Source of the DNA: CAIPAT01 sp041665605
GTDB lineage: Bacteria; Verrucomicrobiota; Lentisphaeria; Victivallales; Victivallaceae
Assembly (NCBI GenBank): GCA_041665605.1
Contig: JBAYIO010000004.1
Coordinates: 39,132-103,131, forward strand
Direction of reading: 5' to 3'
DNA length: 64,000 nucleotides
Shown here: in pieces, positions 52,343 through 61,562 of the stretch
Layout of the letters: every line of letters begins with the position of its first letter
Position numbering within the stretch: position 1 is the stretch's first letter
Program-made: the position numbers and the translations under genes
Notes under the pieces: generated by a model
The model's database searches: none
Told to the model about the DNA's origin: nothing
Seen by the model: only the letters and a program-made list of their open reading frames with translations

Positions 52343-53083
52343 TTATAATCCGTAATAATTGGTGATTCTGTAGTAATATTCAATGCTGGTTGCCAGGCCT
52401 ACCATGCCGACATTGGTCACACGCTCGGCATTCGTAATTGGCGCATAATGCCCGTCCCCCCATACAACATTAGCGCTTCTGTTGATATGCACGTCATGTA
52501 TTGTATCTGTTCCGGCGGTAAGCGAGGCATTGCCGTTGATTGCGGCGCGAGCCTGAGTTCCCAGGTATCTCCAGGTGTCTCCAAGCATAATCTTGGTCGA
52601 AGGTTTCTTGACTCTGTTGTTTTTCCACGGCGTATACGATTGTACCACGCCGCCCGCATCATAAGTTTGTCCGAAACCATTATCAAAATTGTATCCGATT
52701 GAAACATACTGATACCGCGAAGGCGAAGTGGGCAGTTCAATACAACTGTTGGGACCATATGTCAGCGGATCTGTCAGCATTGTCGCAGACGGACACATAA
52801 AAATTTTGGGAGAAGGCAAGTATTTGTTGGACTTTAAACACCATGCCCAGTTCAATGTATTTCTGTCAATCGGGTTATTAAAGTTGAATGGCACATAATA
52901 GCCGTCGTAGTCATTTTGATATAACGCAAAAGCGGTGCCAATCTGCTTCATTCTGTTTGCGCAATCAGACTGCCTGGCTTTGTCTCTCGCTTTATTCAGC
53001 GCCGGAAGCAGCATTCCGGCGAGGATCGCGATGATGGCGATCACCACGAGGAGTTCGATGAGCGTAAAATTCTTCGTTTTCAT
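52343..53083 (-). CDS. Type II/IV pseudopilin, DUF1559-like (locus B)
   Basis: About 246 residues from the ATG at 53083 (AAGGA upstream). The leader is KTKNFTLIELLVVIAIIAIL with Asn at -1, followed by LLPALNKARDKARQSDCANRMKQIG. The globular part contains several cysteines and ends with VVWGDGHYAPI, the H-x-DG type C-terminus. It lies 36 bp after the LacI gene and before the GH42-like gene, the same order as in locus A. It is probably an exported subunit serving the locus. Confidence 0.88.
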   Translation of the reverse strand: MKTKNFTLIELLVVIAIIAILAGMLLPALNKARDKARQSDCANRMKQIGTAFALYQNDYDGYYVPFNFNNPIDRNTLNWAWCLKSNKYLPSPKIFMCPSATMLTDPLTYGPNSCIELPTSPSRYQYVSIGYNFDNGFGQTYDAGGVVQSYTPWKNNRVKKPSTKIMLGDTWRYLGTQARAAINGNASLTAGTDTIHDVHINRSANVVWGDGHYAPITNAERVTNVGMVGLATSIEYYYRITNYYGL

Positions 53084-53119
53084 TTGACTGATCCTTTCCT
53101 TTAATATTACTGACAAATT

Positions 53120-54151
53120 CTATTTCATCCGGCACACGCCGCAAGTATTGCGCTGCACCTGCTTCGGCTCAATCCAGATTTGCGGTTCATGAATCTTCCT
53201 GCCATCCATCAGCCGCCGTAAAATGGTCAGCGAACTGCTGATCATCGCTTCAAGATCGCGCTCAATGCAAGTAACTGCCGGATAAATTCTTTCGGCCTCC
53301 CAGGCGGCTCCGCCTCCGCCGATGATGCTGATATCTTCCGGAATTTTAAGTCCGGCTTCAGTTATCGCATGAATAGCGGAGGATACCAGCCGCATGTCAT
53401 TGCAAATCATCGCCGTCATCCGTTTTTCGCGACGCAGCATCTGCCGGGTGTATTCCACTCCATCCTGAATCGCGTCAAGATCCCCACGCAACGCAAACTC
53501 ATGGATCAGCCTGCCGCCATCCGTATCAAGCAGCAGTTCTTTAACTGCCCGTTCGAAACCTTCAAACGCCAGCTTATGAAACCCGAACTTTCGCGGGCCG
53601 CCCAGATAAGCTATCCGCCGGTGGCCGCGCGCCGCCAGATATTGCGCCGCATTGAAAATCCCGTCACCGGTCTTTGACCATACGGAGTAAGTATAAGGCT
53701 CATCAATCGCCACCATCGGAAATTTCCTGGCGACAACCCATTCCCGCAAGTTTTCCAATATAACTCCGGCGTGAACCAGGCCGCCGGCAAAACCGCCGTA
53801 AAGAAAATACGGAATGTGATTCGAATTATCCTGAGGATCCATAAACTCAATATGAGTCTTAATGTTTTCCCGGTCGCATTCCTGAATGAAATCAATCAGC
53901 AAGCCATGAAAAAAACCGGAACCGGGAACAAGATCCGGGCGTTCGCAAATCACCATCCCGATATCGGACGGATGTTTGGCCTTAAGCAGTTTCGCGGCCA
54001 CGTTCGGATAATAGTTCATATCCTGCGCGATATCGGAAATCTTTTTGCGCACATCGTCGCTGATCCGCCCCGTCCCGTTCAATGCCGCCGAAACCGTGGC
54101 GACTCCAACCCCGGAGCGTTCAGCAATGTCTTTTAGCTTCACTTTATACAT
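53120..54151 (-). CDS. LacI-family transcriptional regulator (locus B)
   Basis: 343 residues from the ATG at 54151. The DNA-binding domain is VKLKDIAERSGVGVATVSAALNG with the hinge near 50-56 (NVAAKLLKAK). The sensor domain has IGMVICERPD, RGHRRIAYLGGPRKFG and MICNDMRLVSSAIHAITEAG. It starts the minus-strand operon with the pseudopilin and the GH42-like gene. The promoter (54209-54237) is fully consensus, and the operator-like AAGAACGTTCTT (54188-54199) lies just downstream of it, so negative autoregulation is likely. Confidence 0.92.
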   Translation of the reverse strand: MYKVKLKDIAERSGVGVATVSAALNGTGRISDDVRKKISDIAQDMNYYPNVAAKLLKAKHPSDIGMVICERPDLVPGSGFFHGLLIDFIQECDRENIKTHIEFMDPQDNSNHIPYFLYGGFAGGLVHAGVILENLREWVVARKFPMVAIDEPYTYSVWSKTGDGIFNAAQYLAARGHRRIAYLGGPRKFGFHKLAFEGFERAVKELLLDTDGGRLIHEFALRGDLDAIQDGVEYTRQMLRREKRMTAMICNDMRLVSSAIHAITEAGLKIPEDISIIGGGGAAWEAERIYPAVTCIERDLEAMISSSLTILRRLMDGRKIHEPQIWIEPKQVQRNTCGVCRMK

Positions 54152-54173
54152 TATATTCCAAAGCCCCAAATTT

Positions 54174-54199
54174 GCAAGAACGATTGCAAGAACGTTCTT
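54174..54199. promoter_or_regulatory. Candidate LacI operator of locus B
   Basis: GCAAGAACG at 54174-54182 is repeated at 54186-54194, and the second copy forms the perfect palindrome AAGAACGTTCTT (54188-54199). It lies between the -10 and the LacI start, where binding would block transcription. Confidence 0.65.
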
Positions 54200-54208
54200 T
54201 CATTTATA

Positions 54209-54237
54209 ATTATAAGTCATTCGCTATCTTTTGTCAA
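54209..54237 (-). promoter_or_regulatory. Consensus promoter of carbohydrate locus B
   Basis: On the minus strand TTGACA (54237-54232), a 17-bp spacer and TATAAT (54214-54209) match the sigma-70 consensus exactly. Confidence 0.85.
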
Positions 54238-54335
54238 CAGCCTTCATTAATATTTCCGCAATTTTGTTAAAAAACAGCCGGTCTGCATAAGAAGGCCGTG
54301 ACTTTGGCATCCTTAGTCGTTCCCAAACCACAGAC

Positions 54336-54354
54336 AATTCCATGCTATGGAATT
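54336..54354. promoter_or_regulatory. Palindrome upstream of the clan-A GH-like promoter
   Basis: AATTCCATgctATGGAATT is a perfect 8-3-8 palindrome, 26 bp before the -35 of the gene at 54498. It has the same TTCC-N7-GGAA layout as 54441-54455. Confidence 0.55.
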
Positions 54355-54379
54355 TACGCGGATATTTCTGCACCGGCTG

Positions 54380-54408
54380 TTGACATGTTCAGGAAGAAAA
54401 AGTAATAT
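54380..54408 (+). promoter_or_regulatory. Promoter of the clan-A GH-like gene
   Basis: TTGACA at 54380-54385, a 17-bp spacer and TAATAT at 54403-54408 lie about 90 bp before the ATG at 54498. Confidence 0.75.
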
Positions 54409-54437
54409 CATCAATTCAGTTGGTAAACCCGGCAACG

Positions 54438-54458
54438 TTGTTCCGCAATGTGGAATAA
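54438..54458. promoter_or_regulatory. Second TTCC-N7-GGAA site in the leader
   Basis: The imperfect palindrome TTGTTCCGCaatGTGGAAT lies downstream of the -10. Its centre is about 103 bp from that of the upstream site, close to ten helical turns. Confidence 0.45.
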
Positions 54459-54497
54459 TTGCCAATATTCACCGTAATATAAGGAATTTAATAAATA

Positions 54498-57400
54498 ATG
54501 ACTAATCGCCATCCCAAAAGCTGGGCCGTTCTGGCAATGACAAGCTTAATTTCAAGCATGACCATGGGACAAGTTATCTTTGAAGATTCTTTTGATTCAG
54601 GCGACAGCCTGAAAAATTGGAACATCTACGGTGCAAATGCTAAAATTGCGGATAAAGCGTTGGAAATCAGTCTGACAGAACGCCCCAAAGCTGGCGGCCC
54701 TGCGGGACTAACTAAAACTCTTCCGGCCGCATTAACTGCCGGACGGCGCTTGAAAATATCAGCGCAAATCAAAGGCGAGAACATTGCTCCTGCCAAAGCG
54801 GTCTGGAATGGCGGCAAATTCATGCTTGCGCTCACTTACGGGAAAAATCAAAACAACTGGTTGCAGGCTAATGTCAAAACCGGTACTTTCGATTGGGAGG
54901 AAATCAAATTTTATCCATGCACCAATCAAGACCTGACCGGCGCGGTACTTAATATTGGTTTCCAGGATTCGTTCGGCAAACTGTTTTTCCGCAATCTGAA
55001 AGTGGAAGCAGCGGATACTTTCCTGAATTTTGCAAAGGCCGCCAATATGGGTCTGGCAGACGAAATCGAAGGGGACGGCAAAGGCGGCTGGTCAGATCAG
55101 GGTCCGGATAATGACGGGAAGAATTTTGACTTCAAAGCTCTGATGTATGCCAATGTGCCTTTCCAGCCGGTTAATCCTGCTCAAAACAATAACAAGTCCA
55201 TCATCACTATTAAGTCATTGAAGTTTCCAGCCGGAATTGAAAAGGCATCTTTTGATATCGCCGATAAAAAGACTAAGGCAAAATATCTGTATCTGCTGCA
55301 TACCCTGTGCTGGGATACGGGGTCAGGGAATATTGGATTGATAAAGATAACCGGAACCGGCGGAAAAACGCAGCAGATTGAAGTGAAATCAGGCATGGAT
55401 GTTTCCAACTGGTGGTCTCCCAGAAGCATCTCTAACGGCTTTGTCGGCGCGACCTGGACTACCACCAGCGGCGGCAGGGTCGGGATGTTTGTTTCACGTT
55501 TTGCCTTGAACTCCGACCTGGGAGAAATTAAGCAGATTGAATTAATTTCCGCCAATCTCACTCCGGTCTGGATTGTCGCGGCCGCCACCTTATCCGATAC
55601 CGAATACAAATTCCCGTCAACTGAAAAATTCACGGTCAAAGCCGATGCGGTCTGGAAACCGGTTGACCGGGCCACCCGACCCTGCATCGTTGAAAATTCA
55701 GCGCTGGACCGTTCGAAATTCCTGCCGTCCGGTAAAGCCGGAGATCAGGGAAGAGTGATCGCAAACTCGAATGGACAACTGGCATTTGAAAAAAATCCGG
55801 AAACTCCGGTCCGCTTCCTGTCCGGCTGTGAAGGCACAGACGCATTCTGGGGCCGCGGCGGAGTGGCTCCCGCACAGTTGACCAGCCATGAAGCCATTGC
55901 CGGGTATGCCAGAGAACTGAAGAACAACGGCTACAATATGACCCGTCTGCATTTCCTGGACACGGTACTGATGCGCGGCGGCAAAACTGACTGCGACTTC
56001 AACCCTGATGATTTAGATAAATTTGATTATTTTATTTACTGCCTTAAAGAAAACGGAGTTTATCTGAACATTGACGCGATGTCCAGTTGGACCGGATATA
56101 CAACTTTAAGTCCGTGGAGTCCAAAAGTTGTCGGCAAGAGTGACTTTAAATATAAAATCCACTTTGATCCGGCAGTGAAAAAGAACTGGAGCGACGGGGT
56201 GAAGAAACTTTTTACCAGAGTGAATCCCTACACCAAAACCCGGCTGATTGATGACCCGGCCTTGGCAATGATCATCGGGTTCAATGAACAGGAGTTTGCT
56301 TTTATCTATGATTTTGACGGTACTCTGGCGTTGCCGGCATGGCGGGAATTCCTGCGCAAACGCTACAGTTCGATTGATAAATTGAAAACCGCGTGGGGCA
56401 AAGATGCTCCGAATGTATCAGATTTCAGCCGGATTCCGGCATTTGACAAGGCTGATTTCCAAAGCAAAAGCGGCAAAGGCGCCGATGTCGGCCGTTTTGT
56501 CAGGGAAACTGAAATCAGCACCATCAACTGGTATCGCGGCGAACTGCGCGGGATGGGATACAAAGGCTTGTTAAGCGCTTACAACATGGGGAAAAATTAC
56601 CACTATTCAGCAGTGCGCAATGCGGTGGATCTGGTCACCATGAATACCTATCATGCCCACCCCAGCAACTATATGCAGCCGGGATCAACGATATCTCAGG
56701 ACAGTTCAATCGCCTCATGCGGCGGAATTTTCCGCTGGGCGATCGGCGGCAGGCTGGCGCAGAAACCTTTTGCCGTGACCGAATACGCCAATACCTTCTG
56801 GAACCGTTACCGCTATGAACAGGCGTTTGTCAACGGCGCTTACGGCGCATTTCAGGGTGTGGACGTATTGACTAACTTCGCCCAGCCGGTTAATGTTGTC
56901 AATGCTGAGCGGATTAATCCGTTCCTGACAATGCATGACCCGGTTCTGCGCGCAATGGAATTCCTGACGTTCTTCATGTATCGCCGCGGTGATGTGAAGA
57001 GTTCGGGCGCGAAAGTCAGAATCGTTGCCGACAGCGAGGATATTTACAACACTCAGGCATTCAGCGATGCGATTACTTCAACTCAATCCAAACTATGCCT
57101 GATTTCAGGTTTTTCAGTGGAATCGACTGACGCAAAAATTAAACGTCCGGAAATAGCCCGGAATGAGCTGGTGATTCCCCGTATCGGCGGCGCCGGAGTC
57201 AAAACTGACATCGCCGGTTTTGCCAGCGTCAGCGGCGAAAAAGGCAATATCGTCTTTGATGCCGATGCCGTAGTCAATGAACTGAAAAAACGCAATCTGG
57301 TCAAACCCGGCAACCGCACTAAAATGGTTAACGATGTTTTTGAAAGTTCCACCGGTGAGCTTTATATGGACGCCCGCAGAAAATTCATGTCAGTAGTCAC

Positions 57401-57833
57401 GCCCGGCCTCCAGGGTATCTGTGCGGAAGCCGGAGCCAAAATAGACCTGGGCAATCTTAAGATTGATGAAATGAGCGTGAAAGGCAATCTCTCGCTGGTC
57501 AGTGTCGATGACAGCAAGCCATTGCAGACCAGCGGACGCATGGTCCTGGTTTTTGCGACTGACGCGCTGAATAACAAAATGGTCTTTGATGAAAAAGAGC
57601 GCCTTACCCTCCGCGATATCGGCGGCAGTCCGACCCTGGTTGAAACCGGTAAATTTACTGTCACGGTGAAGAATAATAATGCGGATAAATTGAAGATATG
57701 GGCGCTTGATCTCTCCGGCAATCGCAAAATCGAGATCAAACCGGCCAAAGTTTCCGCAGACGAAATCACCTTCTCGGTAGACACCGCAAAACTGCCGGAC
57801 GGTCCTTCGCTCTTCTTTGAACTGCAAAAGTGA
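54498..57833 (+). CDS. Secreted clan-A glycoside-hydrolase-like protein
   Basis: 1111 residues with a signal peptide (WAVLAMTSLISSMTMG). A carbohydrate-binding-like beta-sandwich (about 25-175) and a second beta region (about 200-390) precede a TIM barrel (about 430-800). The acid/base candidate is Glu597 in GFNEQEF, preceded by Asn as in clan A, and the nucleophile candidate is Glu762 in AVTEYANTFW. The C-terminus (about 830-1110) is beta-rich. The family (GH5-like?) and substrate are not fixed. AAGGA upstream supports the start. It is divergent from locus B and ends with the terminator at 57882. Confidence 0.82.
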   Translation: MTNRHPKSWAVLAMTSLISSMTMGQVIFEDSFDSGDSLKNWNIYGANAKIADKALEISLTERPKAGGPAGLTKTLPAALTAGRRLKISAQIKGENIAPAKAVWNGGKFMLALTYGKNQNNWLQANVKTGTFDWEEIKFYPCTNQDLTGAVLNIGFQDSFGKLFFRNLKVEAADTFLNFAKAANMGLADEIEGDGKGGWSDQGPDNDGKNFDFKALMYANVPFQPVNPAQNNNKSIITIKSLKFPAGIEKASFDIADKKTKAKYLYLLHTLCWDTGSGNIGLIKITGTGGKTQQIEVKSGMDVSNWWSPRSISNGFVGATWTTTSGGRVGMFVSRFALNSDLGEIKQIELISANLTPVWIVAAATLSDTEYKFPSTEKFTVKADAVWKPVDRATRPCIVENSALDRSKFLPSGKAGDQGRVIANSNGQLAFEKNPETPVRFLSGCEGTDAFWGRGGVAPAQLTSHEAIAGYARELKNNGYNMTRLHFLDTVLMRGGKTDCDFNPDDLDKFDYFIYCLKENGVYLNIDAMSSWTGYTTLSPWSPKVVGKSDFKYKIHFDPAVKKNWSDGVKKLFTRVNPYTKTRLIDDPALAMIIGFNEQEFAFIYDFDGTLALPAWREFLRKRYSSIDKLKTAWGKDAPNVSDFSRIPAFDKADFQSKSGKGADVGRFVRETEISTINWYRGELRGMGYKGLLSAYNMGKNYHYSAVRNAVDLVTMNTYHAHPSNYMQPGSTISQDSSIASCGGIFRWAIGGRLAQKPFAVTEYANTFWNRYRYEQAFVNGAYGAFQGVDVLTNFAQPVNVVNAERINPFLTMHDPVLRAMEFLTFFMYRRGDVKSSGAKVRIVADSEDIYNTQAFSDAITSTQSKLCLISGFSVESTDAKIKRPEIARNELVIPRIGGAGVKTDIAGFASVSGEKGNIVFDADAVVNELKKRNLVKPGNRTKMVNDVFESSTGELYMDARRKFMSVVTPGLQGICAEAGAKIDLGNLKIDEMSVKGNLSLVSVDDSKPLQTSGRMVLVFATDALNNKMVFDEKERLTLRDIGGSPTLVETGKFTVTVKNNNADKLKIWALDLSGNRKIEIKPAKVSADEITFSVDTAKLPDGPSLFFELQK

Positions 57834-57881
57834 TCCGTTTATTCCGCAAAATAAAAAGGTTATGGAAGAATCAAAAGATAT

Positions 57882-57925
57882 CGGAATGCCGGTCATAATG
57901 TCGGCATTCCGGAGTCTTATTTTTT
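57882..57925 (+). terminator. Rho-independent terminator of the clan-A GH-like gene
   Basis: The perfect stem CGGAATGCCG / CGGCATTCCG with a 10-base loop is followed by GAGTCTTATTTTTT. The T-tract overlaps the 3' end of the convergent DegT gene. Confidence 0.88.
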
Positions 57926-59224
57926 CCTTGCGGTCAAAGCCCAGCCTTGTTCAAATCCTTTATCGGTATCGCCGCTGAGCAATTCCCCGTAATTTTCCGC
58001 CGCCTTGCGGACGGCGGCCGCATAGTTTTCAATAAGCGCCCGGTCGAATTTCTTGAACCATGGCAGGGAGAAGACGCGTTCGTGAATACCTTCTGTAACC
58101 GGCAGCGAACCAGGTTCGACTTCAGGCACTTTGTTGCTCGGGCAATTTTCGCCGTAGACGTCAATTGCATGGAAAAGCGGATGCGGGTGCAGGGCCTTGT
58201 TGCATCCCGGGCTGAATCCCGTCGCCCCTTCCGCTGTGACCGCTTCACAGAAACGCTTGACGGAAAGACCGCCGAGTTCAGCTTTGTTATAAATGCCGTG
58301 ACAGGCATACCAGCCGCCCTTGTTGGTGCCGGAATCTTTAGCCGGACGGTGCGAATCAAGTCCGGGAACGCCTTCCAGCAGATCCCAGAAATAATTCATA
58401 GCTTTATCAATTTCCGCCATTTCCGCCGGATATTTCTTCACCTGCTCCAGTCCGACGACCGATGACAACTGGTGCATGCGGTATTTATAGCCGCCCCAGG
58501 GGAGCCCGGCCCCGGCCCGGAGTTTTTCATCGGTGACTTCGCCATGCCGTTCATAGTGGCCGAAGATGATTGCGCGTTCATAAACCTCCCGGTCATTGGT
58601 GGTAAGCATCCCCCCTTCGCCGATGGCGAATGATTTGCCGCTCATCATGGAGTATCCGGCGGCATCGCCGAAAGTTCCGGTCATTTTGCCTTTATAAAGT
58701 GCGCCGTGAGCATGGGATACGTCTTCGATGACCTTCAGATTGTGCTTCCGCGCAATCGCCATGATCCGGTCCATGTCCGCGGGATAGGACAGATAATGCA
58801 CCACCATGACGGCTTTGGTGCGCGGCGTAATGTGCCGTTCAATGTCATCCGGATCAATGCAAAGCGTAACCGGGTCGATATCGGCAAAGACTACCGATGC
58901 GCCCAGCGTCAGCGCCTGGACGCATGACGCCCAGTAAGTGATGGACGGACAGATAATCTCATCGCCGGCGCCGAGGCCGACGCCGTACATGGCGCATTGC
59001 AGCGAAGCGGTGCCGGAACTGTGCGCCAGCGCGTATTTCGCCCCGGTCCATCCGGCGTATGCCTGCTCGAATTTTCTTGTAATATCAGTGCCGGACATGT
59101 TGCCGTCGCGCAGCACCTGCAGGACGCCTGCTTCCATCGCCTGATTGACTATCGGCCAGCGGAAAATCTCTGAATGTTCATGTGATATCTGCTTTTTACC
59201 GCCCAGCAATGCCAGCGTACTCAT
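57917..59224 (-). CDS. DegT/DnrJ/EryC1/StrS-family aminotransferase
   Basis: 435 residues. A PLP enzyme with ALAHSSGTASLQCAM, the cofactor Asp in VIEDVSHAHGA and the PLP lysine in MMSGKSFAIGEGGML. The family transaminates keto sugars or makes AHBA-type precursors. GAGG precedes the ATG. It is the last gene of the locus C operon after the beta-helix gene (43 bp gap). Its presence there suggests an amino-sugar or surface-glycan link rather than simple breakdown; the substrate is unknown. Confidence 0.9.
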   Translation of the reverse strand: MSTLALLGGKKQISHEHSEIFRWPIVNQAMEAGVLQVLRDGNMSGTDITRKFEQAYAGWTGAKYALAHSSGTASLQCAMYGVGLGAGDEIICPSITYWASCVQALTLGASVVFADIDPVTLCIDPDDIERHITPRTKAVMVVHYLSYPADMDRIMAIARKHNLKVIEDVSHAHGALYKGKMTGTFGDAAGYSMMSGKSFAIGEGGMLTTNDREVYERAIIFGHYERHGEVTDEKLRAGAGLPWGGYKYRMHQLSSVVGLEQVKKYPAEMAEIDKAMNYFWDLLEGVPGLDSHRPAKDSGTNKGGWYACHGIYNKAELGGLSVKRFCEAVTAEGATGFSPGCNKALHPHPLFHAIDVYGENCPSNKVPEVEPGSLPVTEGIHERVFSLPWFKKFDRALIENYAAAVRKAAENYGELLSGDTDKGFEQGWALTARKK

Positions 59225-59267
59225 CTTAAAACCTCATTTGTTAATGTGTGTGCTAAATATATGGCTG

Positions 59268-61538
59268 CTATTCAGCCTTTTTGCCTTGATTTCTGCTGTC
59301 AATTCCGGTCTCGAATATGGCCGGGTTGACGTAGTTCAGCGGTAAACCGGCGGCAGCCCCCTTGCGGGCCAGATTGTTCCGGGCATACCCGATGCTGCCG
59401 GCGGCCGGCCCTTTGATCTGGCCGGAGAAGATGCAGTCCCGCAGATTGATAATCCCGCCCGTACCGGCGCTGAAAACGGAATCGATGAACTCACAGCCGG
59501 AAAAAGTGAACTCCGTCCGGCTGAAAGTGATGTTGCCGAGCCGTTCGCAATCCTTGACGGTAACCAGGCACGGCACCAGGCTTTCGCTCCGGAAGTTCAG
59601 CCGGTACGGAGCATTGATCTTGACGTCTTCCACAATAATATGCTGCGGCGGCCTCATGGGATGTGCAAAATCGAAATTTTTATCGGGTGCGAAACTTAAA
59701 ACATTGACATCGCAGGAACTGTTGATTGAAAGGTTTTTCAAGAAAACCGTTCCGGAGAAATCCCCGGTATCGCCGCGAATACTGAGCACTGTGTCGCAAT
59801 TGTAGATACGGCAGTTTTCCAGCGTTATTTCGCCGCCGTCGAAGTTTAATGCCCTGGAAGGGACGAAAGACCACTTCGAGACATCGGCTTTAGGGGTGCA
59901 ATACCCCGGAACATAGGTGCTGACCGCATTAATCACAGCGTTCCTGATCGTGTAATTCTTGCCGTAGTGATCGTCGATGCGAGTATAGTGTCCGCCGTTG
60001 ATCAGCATGTTTTTGCTGTGTCGTCCGGCAATGGCGTCCCGGCAGTTGACCGAGGTGCAGTTATTGTAAACGATGCAGGCGACATTGCTGTGAAGAATAT
60101 TATAGCCGAGTCCGTTAAAAGTGGCGCCTGAAACATGGGCTTCGTTGAAAACCACGTCCACGCAACGGCCGACAATGAGCAGTTCGCTGAGAAGCTGAAA
60201 GCGGTCTTTGCCGCTGATGCCGAGCCGGTTGAACGTGACGTTGCTGCGCGAACACAGCAGCACGGCACTGCCGCACAGCAGGCGGGAAGTTTCATCCGTT
60301 TCGCCTGAATATACTTCTATCCGCAAGCCGTTGATGGTCAGAGGCGGTTGCGGCGGAACATAGGTGACGGAATAGTCGGCTTTCACCCAGAGGGTGATGG
60401 AGTCTTTCTTTCCATTGGCATATTGAAAAGGAAACTTGCATCCTTTTTCCGGAGAACAGGGGCCGATGGCAACTTTGCCGAGGTACTGGTTGACATACGC
60501 GGTTCCGGGGCCGGAAACAAATGTGGCCTGGAAAAGTTCGCCGTTGACCATGCAGTATTCTCCTTTGCTGTAGGTTTTATTGACGTCCCAGGGCGCGGCG
60601 CTCTTCGGTTTCTCGTAGGAAAAACAGAATTCCGGAAATACATCGCCCCGGGGTGAGACCAGTTTACAGATATCATTGCGAGTATAAAACTCGTCGCCCT
60701 TCTGGTTCAGGCGGGAGCTGAAGAAATCCGTGGTAGTGAAAATCAGCGTACCGCCCTCGGCCAGATCGATGTTTTTAGCGGAATCTGATTTCAGCGGAAT
60801 TTTAACATAGGCTGGAATCTTGAATGAATCGGCCTTGATGCCGTAAAAAAGCTTTTCATCCAACTGAACCTGTGCCTGGTCGTTATCAATTTGTATCAAC
60901 GCTGATTCTGTCGGATAATACCAGTCGACAAACGTGAAACTTGAGAATACAGTCTTCTTCGGATCGATCCTGATTTTCCGGACCAGTACGCCGGAACACT
61001 CAATATTGCATTTCACAATGATTTTTTGGGCAAACAGATAACGCCCTTCCGGAATAAATAGAGTTCTGCCAAGAGACCGGAACGCGAGGTCGGCGGCATT
61101 CTGCAATGCTTTGCTGTCATCTGTATTGCCGTCGCCGCGCGCGCCGAACCACTGCGGGTAGATGCGATGGTTCAGCGGTTTGCCGGAAACCGTTCCCGGC
61201 CCGTCGAATATCTCCACCGGCGGCGCATCGATTTCGCCATTGATCTCCAGCGTGCAGCCGGGCTTTATTTTCAACACCGCGCCGGCGGCAAAGCTCAGTT
61301 TCACACTGGCAGGCACCGCAACTGAGCCGATCAGATATTTCCCTGAAGGGATGCACAACTGCGATGATGATTCAGCAGCCATCAGCGCCTTGCTGAAAGC
61401 GTCGCTGTCGTCGGTCACCGCGTCACCGGCGGCATTAAACGATTTAAGATCAGGCGAGGCCGCCGGTGCGGCGAACGCGGTAAACAACAACATCGCGAAT
61501 GCGGACAATCCCAGAATATAATTCGGCGTCTTTTGCAT
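59268..61538 (-). CDS. Secreted right-handed beta-helix protein (pectate-lyase-3-like)
   Basis: 756 residues with a signal peptide (YILGLSAFAMLLFTAFAAPA). Two pectate-lyase-3-type starts are visible, FNAAGDAVTDDSDAFSKAL (about 33-52) and FGARGDGNTDDSKALQNAA (about 131-149). A long parallel beta-helix follows (about 400-740) with repeated turns such as NGGHYTRIDDHYGKNYTIRN and SINSSCDVNVLSF, plus Cys pairs in the strands. An insert (about 280-390) breaks the helix. Catalytic residues cannot be assigned. It could bind or cleave polysaccharide. It is the fourth gene of locus C. Confidence 0.82.
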   Translation of the reverse strand: MQKTPNYILGLSAFAMLLFTAFAAPAASPDLKSFNAAGDAVTDDSDAFSKALMAAESSSQLCIPSGKYLIGSVAVPASVKLSFAAGAVLKIKPGCTLEINGEIDAPPVEIFDGPGTVSGKPLNHRIYPQWFGARGDGNTDDSKALQNAADLAFRSLGRTLFIPEGRYLFAQKIIVKCNIECSGVLVRKIRIDPKKTVFSSFTFVDWYYPTESALIQIDNDQAQVQLDEKLFYGIKADSFKIPAYVKIPLKSDSAKNIDLAEGGTLIFTTTDFFSSRLNQKGDEFYTRNDICKLVSPRGDVFPEFCFSYEKPKSAAPWDVNKTYSKGEYCMVNGELFQATFVSGPGTAYVNQYLGKVAIGPCSPEKGCKFPFQYANGKKDSITLWVKADYSVTYVPPQPPLTINGLRIEVYSGETDETSRLLCGSAVLLCSRSNVTFNRLGISGKDRFQLLSELLIVGRCVDVVFNEAHVSGATFNGLGYNILHSNVACIVYNNCTSVNCRDAIAGRHSKNMLINGGHYTRIDDHYGKNYTIRNAVINAVSTYVPGYCTPKADVSKWSFVPSRALNFDGGEITLENCRIYNCDTVLSIRGDTGDFSGTVFLKNLSINSSCDVNVLSFAPDKNFDFAHPMRPPQHIIVEDVKINAPYRLNFRSESLVPCLVTVKDCERLGNITFSRTEFTFSGCEFIDSVFSAGTGGIINLRDCIFSGQIKGPAAGSIGYARNNLARKGAAAGLPLNYVNPAIFETGIDSRNQGKKAE

Positions 61539-61562
61539 CTGTCCATCCTTTTACGGTTAAAT

